A DNA stretch of 64,000 nt, taken from NCBI RefSeq assembly GCF_020740795.1, contig NC_067299.1:5440001-5504000 (forward strand), given 5' to 3'. The position numbers and the translations under genes were made by a program. Shown here in pieces: positions 1-13,770 of this stretch. The notes under the pieces were generated by a model. The model saw only the letters and a program-made list of their open reading frames with translations, searched no databases and was not told where the DNA came from. Positions within the stretch are counted from its first letter, which is position 1, and each line of letters starts with the position of its first letter. This DNA is from Apus apus. Lineage: Eukaryota; Chordata; Aves; Apodiformes; Apodidae.

Positions 1-3000
1 GCTAGAGGTGCAGATGGAGGGGCTGCTGAGCCCTTCTCTTCTCTGGCCCCTCTGTGGATGCCCAGGGGGGAGCAGAAAGGCCATAAAGGGAGGGTGAGAG
101 AGCCATCACTTGCCGGTCCCCTGAATGACAGCCTCTTGAGTGAGGCACCATATGCCGGCTCATGCCTCCTGATCGGGAGTTTTTCAGCGGGCGCTGGCTG
201 CACAAATTGGCACAATTCAGCTCTTGAGCTCCTCAGCTGGTCTCCACACCCCACTTGACACAGGAACGACCTTTCTTTTGTGGGTCCCAGTGACAGGGGA
301 GGAGGGACCCCGGCGTGGAGGCGGGGGCTGGTCCCCCTCGCATTCAGACAGGCCTTGGAGAAGGAGCGGGGGGAGAGGGAGCAAAGGTGCCCAATTAAAT
401 GCACATTTATGGCCGATGCCGAGTAAGCAGTTGATTGTATATGCAGCACCCAGGGGGTCCTGACACAGCACATGGGCACCAGCACCAGCTTCAGGCCACT
501 GTGCCAGGCACGCTGAAATGCAGCCTTTGCCACAGAAAACATTGACACTATTTTCATTTTTTACTTTAATCAGCTCAGTGAGAGGTGATGACAGGGCTGG
601 GCAGGGGCCAGGCTGTTTGCAGTCACGTCTGACCTTCTTTTCATGCTAAATGCAAATACACTGCAAAAATCAGATCCTTTTAGCAAAAAACTCTGTTTCC
701 CCATACAAAAACTTCTAACCAAGACAGCTGGACTCACCTTTCTGGTCTGACTTTGTTTGATACAATGCTGTGCCATAATCCTCCTTGTGCAACCAGCTTG
801 CACCTCCAAGGGTGTAGCTGTTGTATGGACCTATGTTGTTTAAAGCCTCCCCATAGGGTTGAAGTGCAAGAGGATGAGTGGTTGGTTTGTCTGATTACTG
901 AAGAGCAGAAGATTTTAAACTGTTTACACTGCTCCCTTCGCCGCTTTCCTCTGTGATCAAACCAGGCAAAGCGCTGAGCTTGTGGGGCTGCTGATGGCCA
1001 GGTGATGCTGTGGTGCTGGTGGGGAAGGATTTTCCATTCCAGCTGCTCCTGCCATCTGGGGAAATCAAAAGGAAGGGATTGGATCAGCTGGTCGAATTAA
1101 AAGATGTGAAACTTGTTTCAGATGAGTTGTCTAATAGATTCAGCAAAAGGTAGATCAGCCGCTGTTTTTTTCTTTGGGAAGGAAACATTTTTTAATCTGT
1201 TATACAATGGAAATGCCCTGTGGGGGTTGATAAGTCTTGTCATTTAATTATCCTTTAGACTTCTGTGTGTTGGTTAAAAACTCTCTTCATTTGGTTCTTC
1301 ACTGTATTATCCTTGCCTACCTGGTGTGGCAGGGTGCTGAGTGCAAGGAAGCAGCAATGTAGAAGGAAGGATGCTTGGCAGGGGGTGGGCAGGGGGCTGC
1401 TTTCTGCCTTGGCTTCTCTGCCTCTGCAATGAGTGAGTGGCTGTAAGAGTGCCCACGAAGGAGAGGTGCTGCAGACATTGGAGCTGCCTCTCTCTCTCAT
1501 CTCCGCTGACCTCCAGATTCAGTGCTTTTGGTACCCAGATCTGGATGCTTTGCTTCCATGTAGAAATATAGTGCAATGGCCTGTGCAAAGGATGGACTTT
1601 CACCAGACTGTCCATGGAAAGCACGGAAACCCCAGGGAGTACAAACCTCTTTGCATAAAAAGACTCAAAAAATCTAACCTGGCCTTAAGCTTTATTTGTA
1701 CTGGGAGTTTGCAAGTACCTCTAAAAGGTAGCTTTGGTGAAAACAAGAATTGAGCACCAAGAGAAATCAATTTTTATTAACTAATTTGAAGGAAAGGGGA
1801 TTAATCTTGTTATTTAAATATTTTCTGAAGCAGCACAGAAGTTCCCCATTGGGCTAACACTGTGTTTTCCTCGTTCCCAGAGACAGGTTTGATTTTAAAC
1901 AAGTAATTTGTACAGCAATTAAGGCTCTCCTCTGCTCTGCATACGAGGATGTCACTGCTATTAATGTCACTGGCAGAGGCAGAAGCCCATGGGCAGGAGA
2001 ACGGACCCCTTGATGTTTAATGTGGCCTAATCTCCAGCAGAGCTGGGGGAATGTAAATGGGAAGGCTGACAGAGTGAGCCTTGAAAACTGAGCACCTGTG
2101 CCCATGCCCTCAGGACCCGACCCAGAGCTGTTCACAGCCCTCAGGACTCCGATGGGTACACAACTGGGCCTTAGCTCTCTCCAGGTAACACCTGCAGAGG
2201 TTTATGGGAGCCCAGCATGTGTCTGGGTAACACTGAGATACACTGTGCAGCCCACACACAAGCCCAGAGCTTTGGCCACACGTCCAGCACCCTTGAGACA
2301 TCTCACTTTGACCCTTGCTGCTCATCATCAGGAGCTGAATTAACAAGCAATAGTCACAGCAGGGGGATGGCTCCAGGTGCTACACGGATGCTGTATTTAA
2401 ACCCCTATCCTTGAATGTCCTGGGCAGAGATGGGCATCCCTTCTGCTGCTCAGGACAAGGAGGCCAGTGGCAGCCCTCCCAGCAGGTTAATGGGGGTGGA
2501 GATGTCACTCCTACCATGGCAGTGCTGGCAGAAGGATGAGCAGGGATGCGGGGATGTGCCAGCAGCCAGGCTGGGTGTCCTGCGTGAGAAGGAGAGAGCT
2601 GGGGCAGGGAAGAGCTGGCACAGCTGTGACTTCTGCAAGTGGCTCCCTGGCAGGAACACCAGTGGGAACAGGGCAGGGAAAGTGGGAAGAGAGTGGCTGC
2701 AGTCAGTGCTTTCCCTGCATCGCTCCTCTGCTGGGTTTAGCACCCAGAAACCAAGACTGCACATCCGAGACCATTGCCCTGTCTATGCTCTGTGTCAGAT
2801 AAGCAGGTCTGGGCACTCTGGTTCCTCTCTTATCACCAGGCCCTGGCACTTCTGGTGCCAGAGGAGGGGAAGGAGCAAGTCTGCTGCTCCTGCTCAGCCC
2901 CATCAGCTGCAGGGAGGGAAGGGCCTTGGCCCCGCTGCCTTTACAGCTAAATCAGCACTTGGGGTTTCGATCAGACAAAGGCTGTTGCGAGATACGTGGC

Positions 3001-6000
3001 ATCTGTTAACAGACTACTGCTGTCATTAGCTGCAACCAGGCATCTGCTGCTCTAACCCAATGCAGAACAGATGCCAGTTTGGAAGGAGTGGGGGCAGGGA
3101 AACCCCCGAAGCTCTAGTATTTCACTTGCTTACTGACGGCCCTTCACAGTTGGCAGCGGGGCTGCTTGCACCTCAGCAACTGGGGTGTTGGGATGAAATC
3201 TTCCCTTCTTGCAAATACGTCCCAATGTCCCTGCCCCGAGCACTCCTTCCTCACTCCCCCCGGCTCTGTCTGCAGCACGAGCTCCTTCAAATGGCCACAT
3301 GCAAATCCCCGAGGTGCTTTGGGCATGTGGTGCTCAGCAGTGGTGCTGGCATGGGCAGCTCTAATCTGCAGCCTTGGAGCCAGCATTGCCCTGTGCCAGG
3401 CTGGGAGAAGGGATGGCTGCAGCGAGCAAGAGCTGCATCCAGCCCTGCAGAGCCTCAGCTTTTAGGTGAAACATAAATATATATGATTATCATTATGTAC
3501 AAAGAAGGGTGCAGGGGCTGTGACTCTTCCCAACCTTCACTTCCTTGTTTTCCAAGTGTGTTCTGGGATGGATGAAGAGAAAAGGGGAAAAATGTTTGTC
3601 CTGTGGGGCTTTTTCCCAAATAACATACAAATGGGGAGACAAGGACCCTGTGTTGATGGGTAATGAGACTGTATCAATGTGATGTGTTGTTAGTACCGTA
3701 CCAAATAGGCTTTTAATTTTCTGGGGAGGTGTGGTGCGTCTCTGCAGTGCCAGCATCAATCATCGTCATGAGGTCCCGGTCCTGGCTCTCCCAGGGGCCT
3801 TTCATTGTAAAGGATTCCCTCTCCCTCTGACTAGGGGCTGTTCTACCTCCGTGGCGATGCCTCTCGCAGACTAATTGCTGATTTGTTCTTCTTACGATGA
3901 TCGAGTTCATGTCACCGCAAAACAGAACATTAGGATAAAGTCTTTAAGGTGGCTGTGCAGCTGGGAAAGTAATTTACGGTCCCTTCTGGTTTAAAAAAAA
4001 AATGAAAATAAATATATATGTGTATGTATATATATATAAAATAAAAATTGTATTGGTAGCAGGGACATTACTTGTGTCCATTAACAGCTGGAAATTAATA
4101 TGGGTTTGGTCATAAGCTGCTCAATACTCAGCCTGGCCATTTCCTGTGATATTGCTCCACTTTTTTTGTAACCAACTTTTCTTTTGGCTTCCTGTGGTTT
4201 CCCGAGGAACTGGAGGTGCTCAGGATATTTCTACTTGTGCTGGAGGGCAGAGGTTTCACTTGCAGAGGCGAGAAAAGTCTTTCCTGCCTCAATATTCTGG
4301 GTCCTGGAGCCCCTCCACCCTGGCCCAGCTCTCCTTCCCTGCTGTCAGTCATATTTACCAAAACACATTTGTTCTGGCTCCTAAAGTACAGCAGTGGGAA
4401 GTTGTCAAAGACTCAGAAGACTTTAAGGCTGTTTTTGGATATTAACAGGGATGGCTTCTGTCTTGAGCAGAGACCAGTAGAAAATCAAGTTCTGATGCCT
4501 TTGGAGCCAAGACCTGTTTCCCCAAGTAATTTGGTATGTAAGAGGCAGTGCCACTGAAAAGGAAGGGGTTTGTGCTCAGTGGTCAGGCAGGGAGGGAGTC
4601 TGGGAAGTATGCAAGTGCCAAAGGCAGGGTGGTGGGCACGCTGATGTGTTGCAGCACACATTTGTTCATGCCCTCCAAAAGCCTGGGAACTTCCAGGTTA
4701 TACTGATGTCACCTCAACTGCTGCTCCCCCTCATAATAAGGAACATTTGGGGGTGATTTCCCAGTGTGAGATTGCTCAGGAGGATTAAACCTCTTTTCCT
4801 GTGATGTGGCACAGAAGCAGTGCTGTTGTGGCTGCCATCCCCAGCATGGAGGAGAGCACCCAGCTCCAGCACCCTGCACCCAACTGTGTCCCCATCAGCC
4901 TCTTTGATGGCACAGGGGACTGAGCGATGCAGAGGGAGACAGGAGAACAAGGGAAAAATGTTTGAGAAACTACTCGGGGGGGAAAAAAAGTATTGTTAAA
5001 AAAAAGAAGGCAGCAAAGCAGTGGCTGCAGCCCCTTCCCCAGATGCAATCCCACTCCTGTAATTTCTGGGGGAATTGGTTCATCTTGGGTGCAGATATAT
5101 TTGTGTCAAGGTGCAGCTGCACAGATAGCCTGACTCTATGCATAGTAAGAGGCTTTCAGAGAAAGAGGTTATGCCCAGAGCAAGGCCTTATCAGAGCAAG
5201 CTGCCTGCCATTTATCTGGTTCCCTATCAAATATGAAAACAGGCCTCAATCTGCTGCTTCTATTTTCCTTGTGAAGGCTATGGGTGGAATAATAATTTAG
5301 TCCAGTTTTTTTGTTTCCATCACTAACCTTCTGCCAAACTCTGCTCTTCCCAACTTCCCTGGGCAGCTCAGCAGCAGCTGCGCTCGGGCACCTTCTGGGT
5401 TGGCTCCGGCATCTTTGTGGGTACTGGCATCTGAGACCCACTGAGCCCAAACCTTCAGGGAAGGAGGTCTCCTTATTCAGGAGGGGTTTTACATGTGTTG
5501 TTATGTGCAGGCCTCATGGAATATCTGTAGTTTACCCGTTTATTATTGTAATTATTCATTATTTGTATTACAGTAGCCCCTAGAGGCCTCGCCAGGTCCA
5601 GGGCTGGATCCCCGTGCGATGGTGTGGGGATACGTGCTGCACTTGCACCATGGGTGGGAGGGAATGTCCCAAGGGTGCAGGGGGACACGTGCTGACCCCT
5701 GGGCTGCTCTCAGCCCCTCCGTGCACCCAGCCTCTTGGAAAGCCACTCCTTACTTTGGGTCAAATTGTAGTATGTCCCTACAGCCACCCTAGAGCATGGG
5801 GTGTCACCCCTGGGTGCCAGAGCAGGAAGGATGGGGCTATGCAGGACATGCCCAGGTGGCACAGGACTTGTGGGACAGAGCTGGGACATGTTCCCTGGAG
5901 CTGTGCCCTGCACCCTCACCTCCTGCACCTTTGCCATAAAATCGTGCCACCTGTAGACAGCTCATGCTACTTCATGCAAACCTGGGTCTGCTGACAAGGA

Positions 6001-8700
6001 CAAGATGAAGCTTTGGGAGCATTGGGTGGGATCAGCTCCACTTAGCCCAGGGGCACAGCAGCAGGAGAGGAAAGCCCTGGCACGAAGCCCCACGTTGCAC
6101 TCCTTCCCTCTCTCCCTCCCAGTCCATCCTTCAGGGCCTCCCCACCACAGTAAGAAGGCCTGAAAAGCCACTGCTTACATTTTTAATTCCATATCTGTGT
6201 CTAACTGCTGATGCTAAACTCCGATCCCACAGCTTCTGAGGGCAATGCGATCCACATGTTAATATTTTAAGCCAGCCACTAATATTTTTATGTGGGAAAT
6301 TGAGATTTTCTACGGTTGCTGGATGAGCAGCCCATTTCTCCACGCTGGAGTATGAAAACTGTAGCTGGGGAAAACATTATTTTACATATTTGTATTTCTC
6401 TGGTCTGCCGTCCCGTGCCGGGAAGGGTGGCCACGGGCTGCCTCGTCACCGTGCCAGCTCCATCCTGCCAAGAGGCTCCCCAGAAAGCCCCAGTGCCTGT
6501 GCTGGGGATGTGGGCAGGGGCCTGTGACAGCCAAGCTATGGGGAAAATGTCAGGTTGGCCTGAAGGCAGAGAGCAGGAGGCACCAGCCGTGCCAGGGATC
6601 CCCACAGTGCAGTGTGGCCCCTCTTGGCACAGGTGGCAGTGCCAGCGGCGCAGCTGTCCCTGGCAGTCCTGCCACCCCAGTGTCACTGGGATGAGGTCAA
6701 AGTGGAATATTTATTTATTTATTTATTTTTATTCTCGAGTAAAGTGGCTGTTTCCCCTCAGACCTTTCTTTCTCACATAGCTGAATGCTTTGTATTTTGT
6801 AATTCTTAATAGCAGAAACCTATTGACAGGTAGTAAACCCCATCTAACAGCTAGTTAGGACATGGAGGGAGGTGGGCAGTGCCCTGGTCACCTGAGTGCC
6901 ACTGAAGCCCCTCACTGAAGTAGCAGACAGTCCATCTGGAGCAATGAGATGATGGGAGAGGCAGTGGCTCTCCCTCATGGCTGCCTATAAATCATGTTTA
7001 TGGGCCGCAGTCATGGGCTAGGCAGCACTGGCTGGACACAGCATTTGGCAGCACTGTGGCCGGGGTCATGGTGGCTGTAAATTGTCACCTAAATGTGAAG
7101 AAGCCGAAGTGGCTCTGGAGTCATAGCCAGGATGCAGGGCACAGACAAGCATAGTGGTCTGCACACTCACACACGCTCACTTGCCCCCTCACTGCAGCCC
7201 TAAACCTCCGCTGACAAGCAGGCAGATAGTGGCAAAGCTCAAACGAAGTGCAGACAAGTGTCCGTGTCCCCAGCCTAATCACTCAATCTCCACGGCTGCT
7301 GACACGCTGCATTATCAAAATCTGTGGAAGTGCACGCCCGGGCTGGGCGTTGGAGCTTAGCGACATCTTTGTCAGCTCAATATTTAACCCCAAACCTTGC
7401 CAGTGTTTCCTGGCCCCACTCCATACGTCAGGAGTCAGGGCCTTTACAAGATGGGGTGGGTAGTGGTGCTGGTCTGGCACTGCAGATCAAAGCCTTTCTC
7501 CAGCTCAGTGGTGGCTGGAGGTGGATCTGGGGGGTCCGTGAGCAGCCAAACCTGGGGACACCCCCTTCCCCAGTCCCCTGTGCTACCAACTGGGGGAAAC
7601 ATGAGAGTGGAAATAGGGGAAAGCTGAACTTACGGTGCTGTGGGAAGCAGGAGACTGAGTTCACTCCCTTTGGGCATCCCTCCCTCCTTACCATCCACCT
7701 CCATTGACCTGTTCCTTGGATGTGAGGTAGCATGGCAAAATATTTTAGAATAAAAACTTATAGAAATGCTCTTGACTGCATAAAGTGGCCTCTTTCTGCT
7801 GCTAAAAATTGAAACCATTCCAGGGGTTGAAGCGGATTACAGATGAAGGTGGATAAATACTGAGACAGATGCACCTCAGTATCCTTCCAGTAGTTAAATG
7901 TACATTTTGTATGTATGGACTTTAACGAGTGCTCAGAGATTTTGACCTGCTGGTATAGATTACTGTGAGAGAACCTGCCAGGCCCACATCATTGTTTAAG
8001 ACAAGTCCATGATGCAAATTGGCAGACAAAGCAGTGAGCAGTCAATACAGATTAGAATTAAGTCTCTCCTCTTGTCCACAACCAGGGGCCCTGCATTGAT
8101 CGGGCTGCAAGCGCCAGAAACCCGGGCTTTGCCCAAAGTGGCAGGGAGAGAGCTGGAGCCCGTGCCCAGCTGGGAGGTGCCATCACTTAGCTCCCTGGGC
8201 TCAGCACTGTGGAACCAGGCCCCCAGCCAACATGGTAGCATTGATGCTGATTTATATGAAGTGGTACCTTAAGAAATCCAGGTAGGGGAGCATAGAGGGA
8301 GTCAAAGCTGTGGTTTAACACGGGCTGAAGGTGAAATGAACATCGAAGCACTGGGACCTCTTCCAGCTACAAGGAAGCTGGCAGAAATATCCACCAATAT
8401 CTTCCCCGCGTCCTCCATCATTTTCCAAGATGAACCTGTTCCCACCCTGCTTTGCCTTTTCCACCAGCTTTCAAGTCAGCAGGATTTTTGCCTTTGTGGA
8501 TGGGGGGAACAAGGTTTGTTTGTGGACCCCTACCCATAGGTGTTTGGAGCATGTCTGTACATTGCTGCAGCACAGGAAGTGTTTAGGGGTGCCCACCAGC
8601 TGGGGGACACCGAACCTTCCCGAGCTACCAGCCTTGCCATGAGTGATGGCCACTTCACAGGCTTCAATTAGCCACCAGCCCACACGGTGACATCACGTGC
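1..8700. other. Gene desert upstream of LHX1, segment 1
   Basis: No coding exon recognised on either strand; ORFs are short and domain-free. Enhancer-like single-copy blocks are seen at about 393-450, 1880-2075 (ACAGCAATTAAGG, GCTATTAATGTC, TTTAATGTGGCCTAATC) and 6155-6320 (TTTTTAATTCC, GTTAATATTTTAAG, CACTAATATTT). The rest holds simple repeats near 4010-4040 and 6707-6733 and otherwise nothing distinctive. Confidence 0.5.
6707..6733. repeat. (TTTA)n simple repeat
   Basis: About six TTTA units. Ordinary microsatellite in the gene desert. Confidence 0.85.
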
Positions 8701-11700
8701 CAAAACCTACTTGAATGCTTAAGAATAAGGATTGCATTCATAAAAATCAAAGTTTGCGCCTTGTAATTTGTCTCAGAGAATGAAAAACTGTTTCTGTTGG
8801 GTCACTTGTTTCCTGTGAGCACTTTACCTGGCTATAATTTCAGCTGTGGTTCCGCATCTACCTCATACCACGTGGCTGAACAAACAGCAAAAACATCCTG
8901 CACTGGGATGTCCCGACTGTGGGCACGGCTCGTAAGTGCCACCACAAATTAGCTCAGTCTGGAAACACAGCTAGGGACACGGCATCAGTCAGCTCTGTTT
9001 TGCAGAGAGGCAAAGGGATTGGGCTGAATGATTTCTTGTTTTGCTTCTGCGGAGGGTTCGTGGTGTCTTGCAATGCTGTGATAGCAGATCTGGTAGTGCA
9101 GCAGAATTACCCCAGAAATGCAAATATCCCTATCAGCCAGGATCCAGAGCAGCAAACCACAGCCCTGAGTGACCCCCAGCCCTCCTGCTTGCTCTCTCGA
9201 CCTCTGGTGCATTTTCTTCTCAAAATAATTTATTAGATAGAGGCTGCAAGAAATAATCTGCCTTTTTTTTTTTTTTTCATTTGCGTTCTCATGCAAATTA
9301 ATTCCTCCTAACTTTTATTTTCTTTATTTTCCAATTGTCATGCAAAACTCATCTCTCTGAGCTGTATCTCCTCTCAACTTTTTTCTTCTCCCTGAGGAAA
9401 TTCCCTCTGTGATGGCCAAGGGCAAAGCCTGGGTGCATTGCTGGCTCTGGCGAGGCATGTTTCAGCAAAAGGCCACAAGCCTTTCTCACCCCAGCAGGGT
9501 CTGCAGAGAGGAGGGCTGTCACCCCCTGCTTGCTGAGAAAACGGGCTGTGGAGGTTAAAACACTTGCAAAAATGTCTACAAGGGAAGGGAGCTGCACAGG
9601 AGCCAGGTCAGGTCCAACCTAAAAGCAATCAAGCTTCAGAGTTGGGCTCTGTGAAATATCTGGATGGAAAGCAGTGGGGATGCAGCATTTTGGGGTGCTG
9701 GAACATCTGGGTTTAAGTTCTATTCTGAGGTCCCAGGCACTGCATGCTGAGGCTTGGCTGCTGTGCCATCCTTGCTCTTCACCAGCCTTGTCACAAAACT
9801 GGGACTTGATTTTCTCAGCCCAGAAGTGCAGCTGGGGCCGGCAGGGGTGCTGGTCACAGAGACTCATCCCATGCGTGGAGGTTTGCATGTGCAAAGTGTC
9901 TGAGCACTGTTGTAGCAGGTGTGCATCACTGGAAGGTTTGGGGGTGGAAGAGGAAAATACTACATTACTGTGCCTTTCCTATCTCAAAAAAAATAACCCG
10001 TACTGTGTCTTTTAGCTTCCCCTCTGTGCATCTCCCCGTGAGATATTCCTGTTGCTTGCTGGGGTTTGCTGCTGTATTTGCCTCGGGCTGGGGCCCCTCC
10101 ATGCAGCACTGCAGCACTCAAGCAGCCCTCCCTGCCACTTCCCCACACCACGTTTTCCCCACACACCCTCTGGGAGAAAGCTACCTAACCATAGCAAAAA
10201 AAAAAAAAAGAGGTGAAAAAAGATCACAACGGGCAATATTGTGCATGTTGAGCTAAACCTTTGACTGCCGCCAAAGAGCCCCCAGCAGCACGGTGGCCTT
10301 TGTTCGCGCTCCCTGGCCCCGCAGAGCCTGCCTGCCTCCCCTCTCCCAGGCAAGACTTTGAATTTTTATGCCAGTGCCTTTCTTTGCATTGACCAGAGTT
10401 TATCACATATCTCTGGTTGGGATCCTGCCTAGCTTAGCATAAGACAAAAATGGGGAAAGAAAAAAAAAAAAATCGGCTGAATAATAGGACGGATTTGTAG
10501 CAGCTGAGGATTTGCATTCAAATGTTCACCAGCCTCCTCTGAGCTCGAGTTTTATCATGTCTTTACAGCCAACAGCTTGTTTATGAATAAAAAATGTGGC
10601 ATGAAACCAGAGGAGTGAGTTGTCTTTGTTTTGTCAAGTGTGCGGAGACAAAATGCTCCCTTCTCACAAGTCTTCACTCCAGACAAGTCTTCTGGGACGG
10701 GGGCAGCTGGCCGGGGGCTGCTACCTGCGCGTTGCCATGGCCGGCGGCACCTCCTGCACCTCCATATGCATGAGCCCCGAGCAGGGACCCGGGCGCCTAT
10801 GCAAAGCAGCCCGTGCTTTGACAGGCAGCCACTTTATTAACTCATTAAGCTCATCTTGTTCCTTTAAATGCAGTATAATTACAAATAAAGCTGTCACACT
10901 TTGTTTGCAGTTACAGAATTTAGCGAAGTGCCGCTAAGACCTGGGCTTCAGCGAGGAGAAAGGAGGTGAAGAGCCGGGGCTGCCGGGGCTGAGGAAGAGA
11001 CGGGGAAGTTTGAGGCTTTGCTGGCAGGCATGGGTCTGGATGGCAAACCAAGGGCTGAATCTGCACTCCCGTGTGTTGGCACATGGAGCATCCATCCCTC
11101 CTCCCTGCTGGAAAGAGACAGGGAGGGCCCAGGCTGTGCCACTCGCCGCCGGGTCGTGGCTGTGCCTGTGGGCTCCTTCCCGTGCAATTAGAAAAGCTCT
11201 GGCGCCATGTTGGGATCAAATGGGGAAGTCGTTCATCTCTCTCCTTGCAGCATTTGTGCGGGAGGCGAGGGGAGGGCGGGCAGCCTGTCCCCACCTCTGC
11301 CTCCGGCCGGAATACAGAGCAGGGCTGGGAGCATCATTGGTAGTCAGGGCACAGAGCCAGCAGGGGCGCGGGCTGGGAAGCGGAGCGGGAGAGGGGAGGA
11401 GAAGCAAAGGAGGCGACAGCAGCCAGAGCACGGGGGGGGGGGAACAGAGGGATGGGGAAGAGATGGGGAGGAAAACTTGGAAGCAAAATGCTGCCAGCCC
11501 TCTGCTTCTCCTGCCTTCGAGGGGAAAGAGCATGAAAGGCATCTGCCACGATCCCCACCAACATGCGGTGGGATGTGTGGTGAGATGTAACAGTTGCCTG
11601 TAACACGGACAGGGACTTAATGCTGGGGAGGGGTGACACACAGCAAGGACCTGGAGTAGTTGGCAGGACTGGTGGAGGATGTATCCCACTGGAAAGCATA

Positions 11701-13680
11701 TTGGGTTATTGAAGAAATTACTTTTTTAATTATTTCCCTCCTTTTCAGAGTGGCAGAAAGAAAGGATAAATATTTATACAGGTGAAAATAAGCAAAATTA
11801 TGCAAGGAGGCTTTTTTTAACGCCCTGATTCATGTGCAGTTGGTTTCCTTGTTGGAGAAGGAGGTGCTCTCGTTCAGCAATGGTCCTGGCACAGGCCTCT
11901 GCTGCTGCCTTGTCTTTTGTGCTCCATCCCTTTGGCCCAAGTGCACTTGGAAAGTGGGATAGTGTTATACAGGGGAGGGACAAAGAGGGAGATCAGGTTT
12001 GTGAGAGATTTCAGCCACAAACACCTAAATAAAATTCATAGAAGATGGACATGAAAGCATCCCTGAGTTCTCTACACAGCCTGGACTTTATAGGGCTCCG
12101 AGGTCCCTGGGAGCTTTGCTGTGCCTTCCCAAGTGTTGCAGGATGAGACCCTGCATCAGGCCCTTCACAAGGGCTGAACAAATTAGCACCTGCTTAAGGT
12201 CGCAGATGCCTTCAGGCTTCTGGATAACCCCACTCTGATGACATTAAAAGATGATGGGTAGGTGCTGGTAGCTGATCTGTTCCCGGCAGAACCCCTTTGG
12301 AGCTGGCGTGGGACCTGCAGCCCCACAGTGTCCATGCAGGAGCAAGCCACAGCACCATGGGGACCATGGCACAGCTTGGGGCAGGAGCCAACCCCGCATG
12401 TTCCCTGTCCCATTCACCTCCTCAGCAGCAGCTCTGGCTGCCCCTCCTTACACATGGTCAGGGCTAAACCTGGCCTCATCCAAATGGGAGCAACAGTCCC
12501 GCTCTGGCTTGCACACACACGTCCTGGAAAGATGAGGACCTGGCTGGTCACGCATGGCGCGCTGTAATAAAGAACAGCTCGTTCCAAAGTCCTAGTGAGG
12601 GAAACAATGGGCTGTGATTCATTTTCCTCTTTTTTGCAGAAACTCCTTTAAGGCCATGTCCTAGATTTAGCACAGGTTCTGATAAGGCTGAAAGAGATAA
12701 GTCCCAGATTGTACTGCTGTGCCCAACAGACTGGTTACATCGTGCTTGATGACACTTCAGACCCGTTGTCATGACCCCATATAATCCGGCATCCTGGACC
12801 ATCTGACACAAATTTACACTTAACATTTTGTTAGAGACTCTATAAATGAGATCTCTTTGACCTTCAATCCTTGGCTAATTGCTAGTTTCATGTACAAGAC
12901 TAGCCTAATTTTACGTGATAATTACCTGAAAGTGGCAATACATATGGCATTGCATGTTTGAAATGTCAGAACTGAAAAAATATCAAGTGGCTGGAGTCTT
13001 AGGCAAATGGAGGGAGTAGAAGGGTCAGAACAATATACTTTACTGCTCAAATGATGAAGAGAGACTATATATCACTATAAACCCTAGTAAATAGTATACA
13101 TCTGTAATAAATCCTGTGCATAATGTTTGTTGAAGGGGGTTGTATCCATGTGTGGCTGGATGCTAAGGCGGTCATAAACCAAAACAAGATCTTGAATTTG
13201 CAAGTGGTTAAGTCATTCATGCAGCTTGTGTCGTTTCACCAAGGAATCTGCACTCTGTATCTTGTCAAATAATCCTGAATTTCTCTTGCCACGATTGTAT
13301 AAATCTCATGCCCTCCCACTGTGGGTATTGCCAGGATAAGGGGTGAGGAACAGCAATGGGTCAGCACTGAGGAGTTCTGGGGGAGGGTGTTTGAATGAAG
13401 TTTTTAATGTCTCAGGGAGTCCCAAGGGAAAAAACAAAACAAAACTGTTGCTGCAGCTGAGTGGGTGTTAGGTGGGTTTTACCCAGCCATGCAGTGCCTG
13501 GTGAGAAAACAGGAGTGGGATGGAGTGGCAGGGAGCAGCACCCTAAAAATATCCAACCCCTGGAAGGATCCACCTGGTGTCCCAGGTCCTCCCTAATCAC
13601 TGCTTTGCTTTGCTGAGAGCATCATTCTGCTGCTTGTTTGCTTACCAGGGTGTAACCACCAAACAATGTTGCACCCTGTA
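8701..13680. other. Gene desert upstream of LHX1, segment 2
   Basis: No coding exon recognised. Candidate regulatory blocks: 8705-8850 (with TCF-like ATCAAAG), 9230-9345 (octamer ATGCAAAT at 9291-9298), 10480-10620, 10825-10935 (TTATTAACTCATTAAGC, TATAATTACAAATAAAG) and 12836-13330 (TGGCTAATTGC, CTAATTTTACGTGATAATTACC). A G-run of 12-13 lies near 11431. The span 11000-12800 is mixed, without recognised features. Confidence 0.45.
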
Positions 13681-13770
13681 TTTGGATTTAATTAATTGGT
13701 GAATAAGATTATCATTAATGAAAATAAATTAAAATCACTTCAGTAATTAATTCACTGTAAACACTATTGA
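13681..13770. promoter_or_regulatory. Paired TAATTA block
   Basis: TAATTA at 13689-13694 and again at 13744-13749, with ATCATTAATG and AAATTAAAATC between them. TAATTA is the consensus for LIM-homeodomain and related factors. Enhancer role inferred only. Confidence 0.35.

Noticed and set aside
2415-3029. 204-codon plus-strand frame in the gene desert
   Set aside because: No recognisable domain, mixed composition, no splice sites or promoter that would support it; compatible with a chance ORF.
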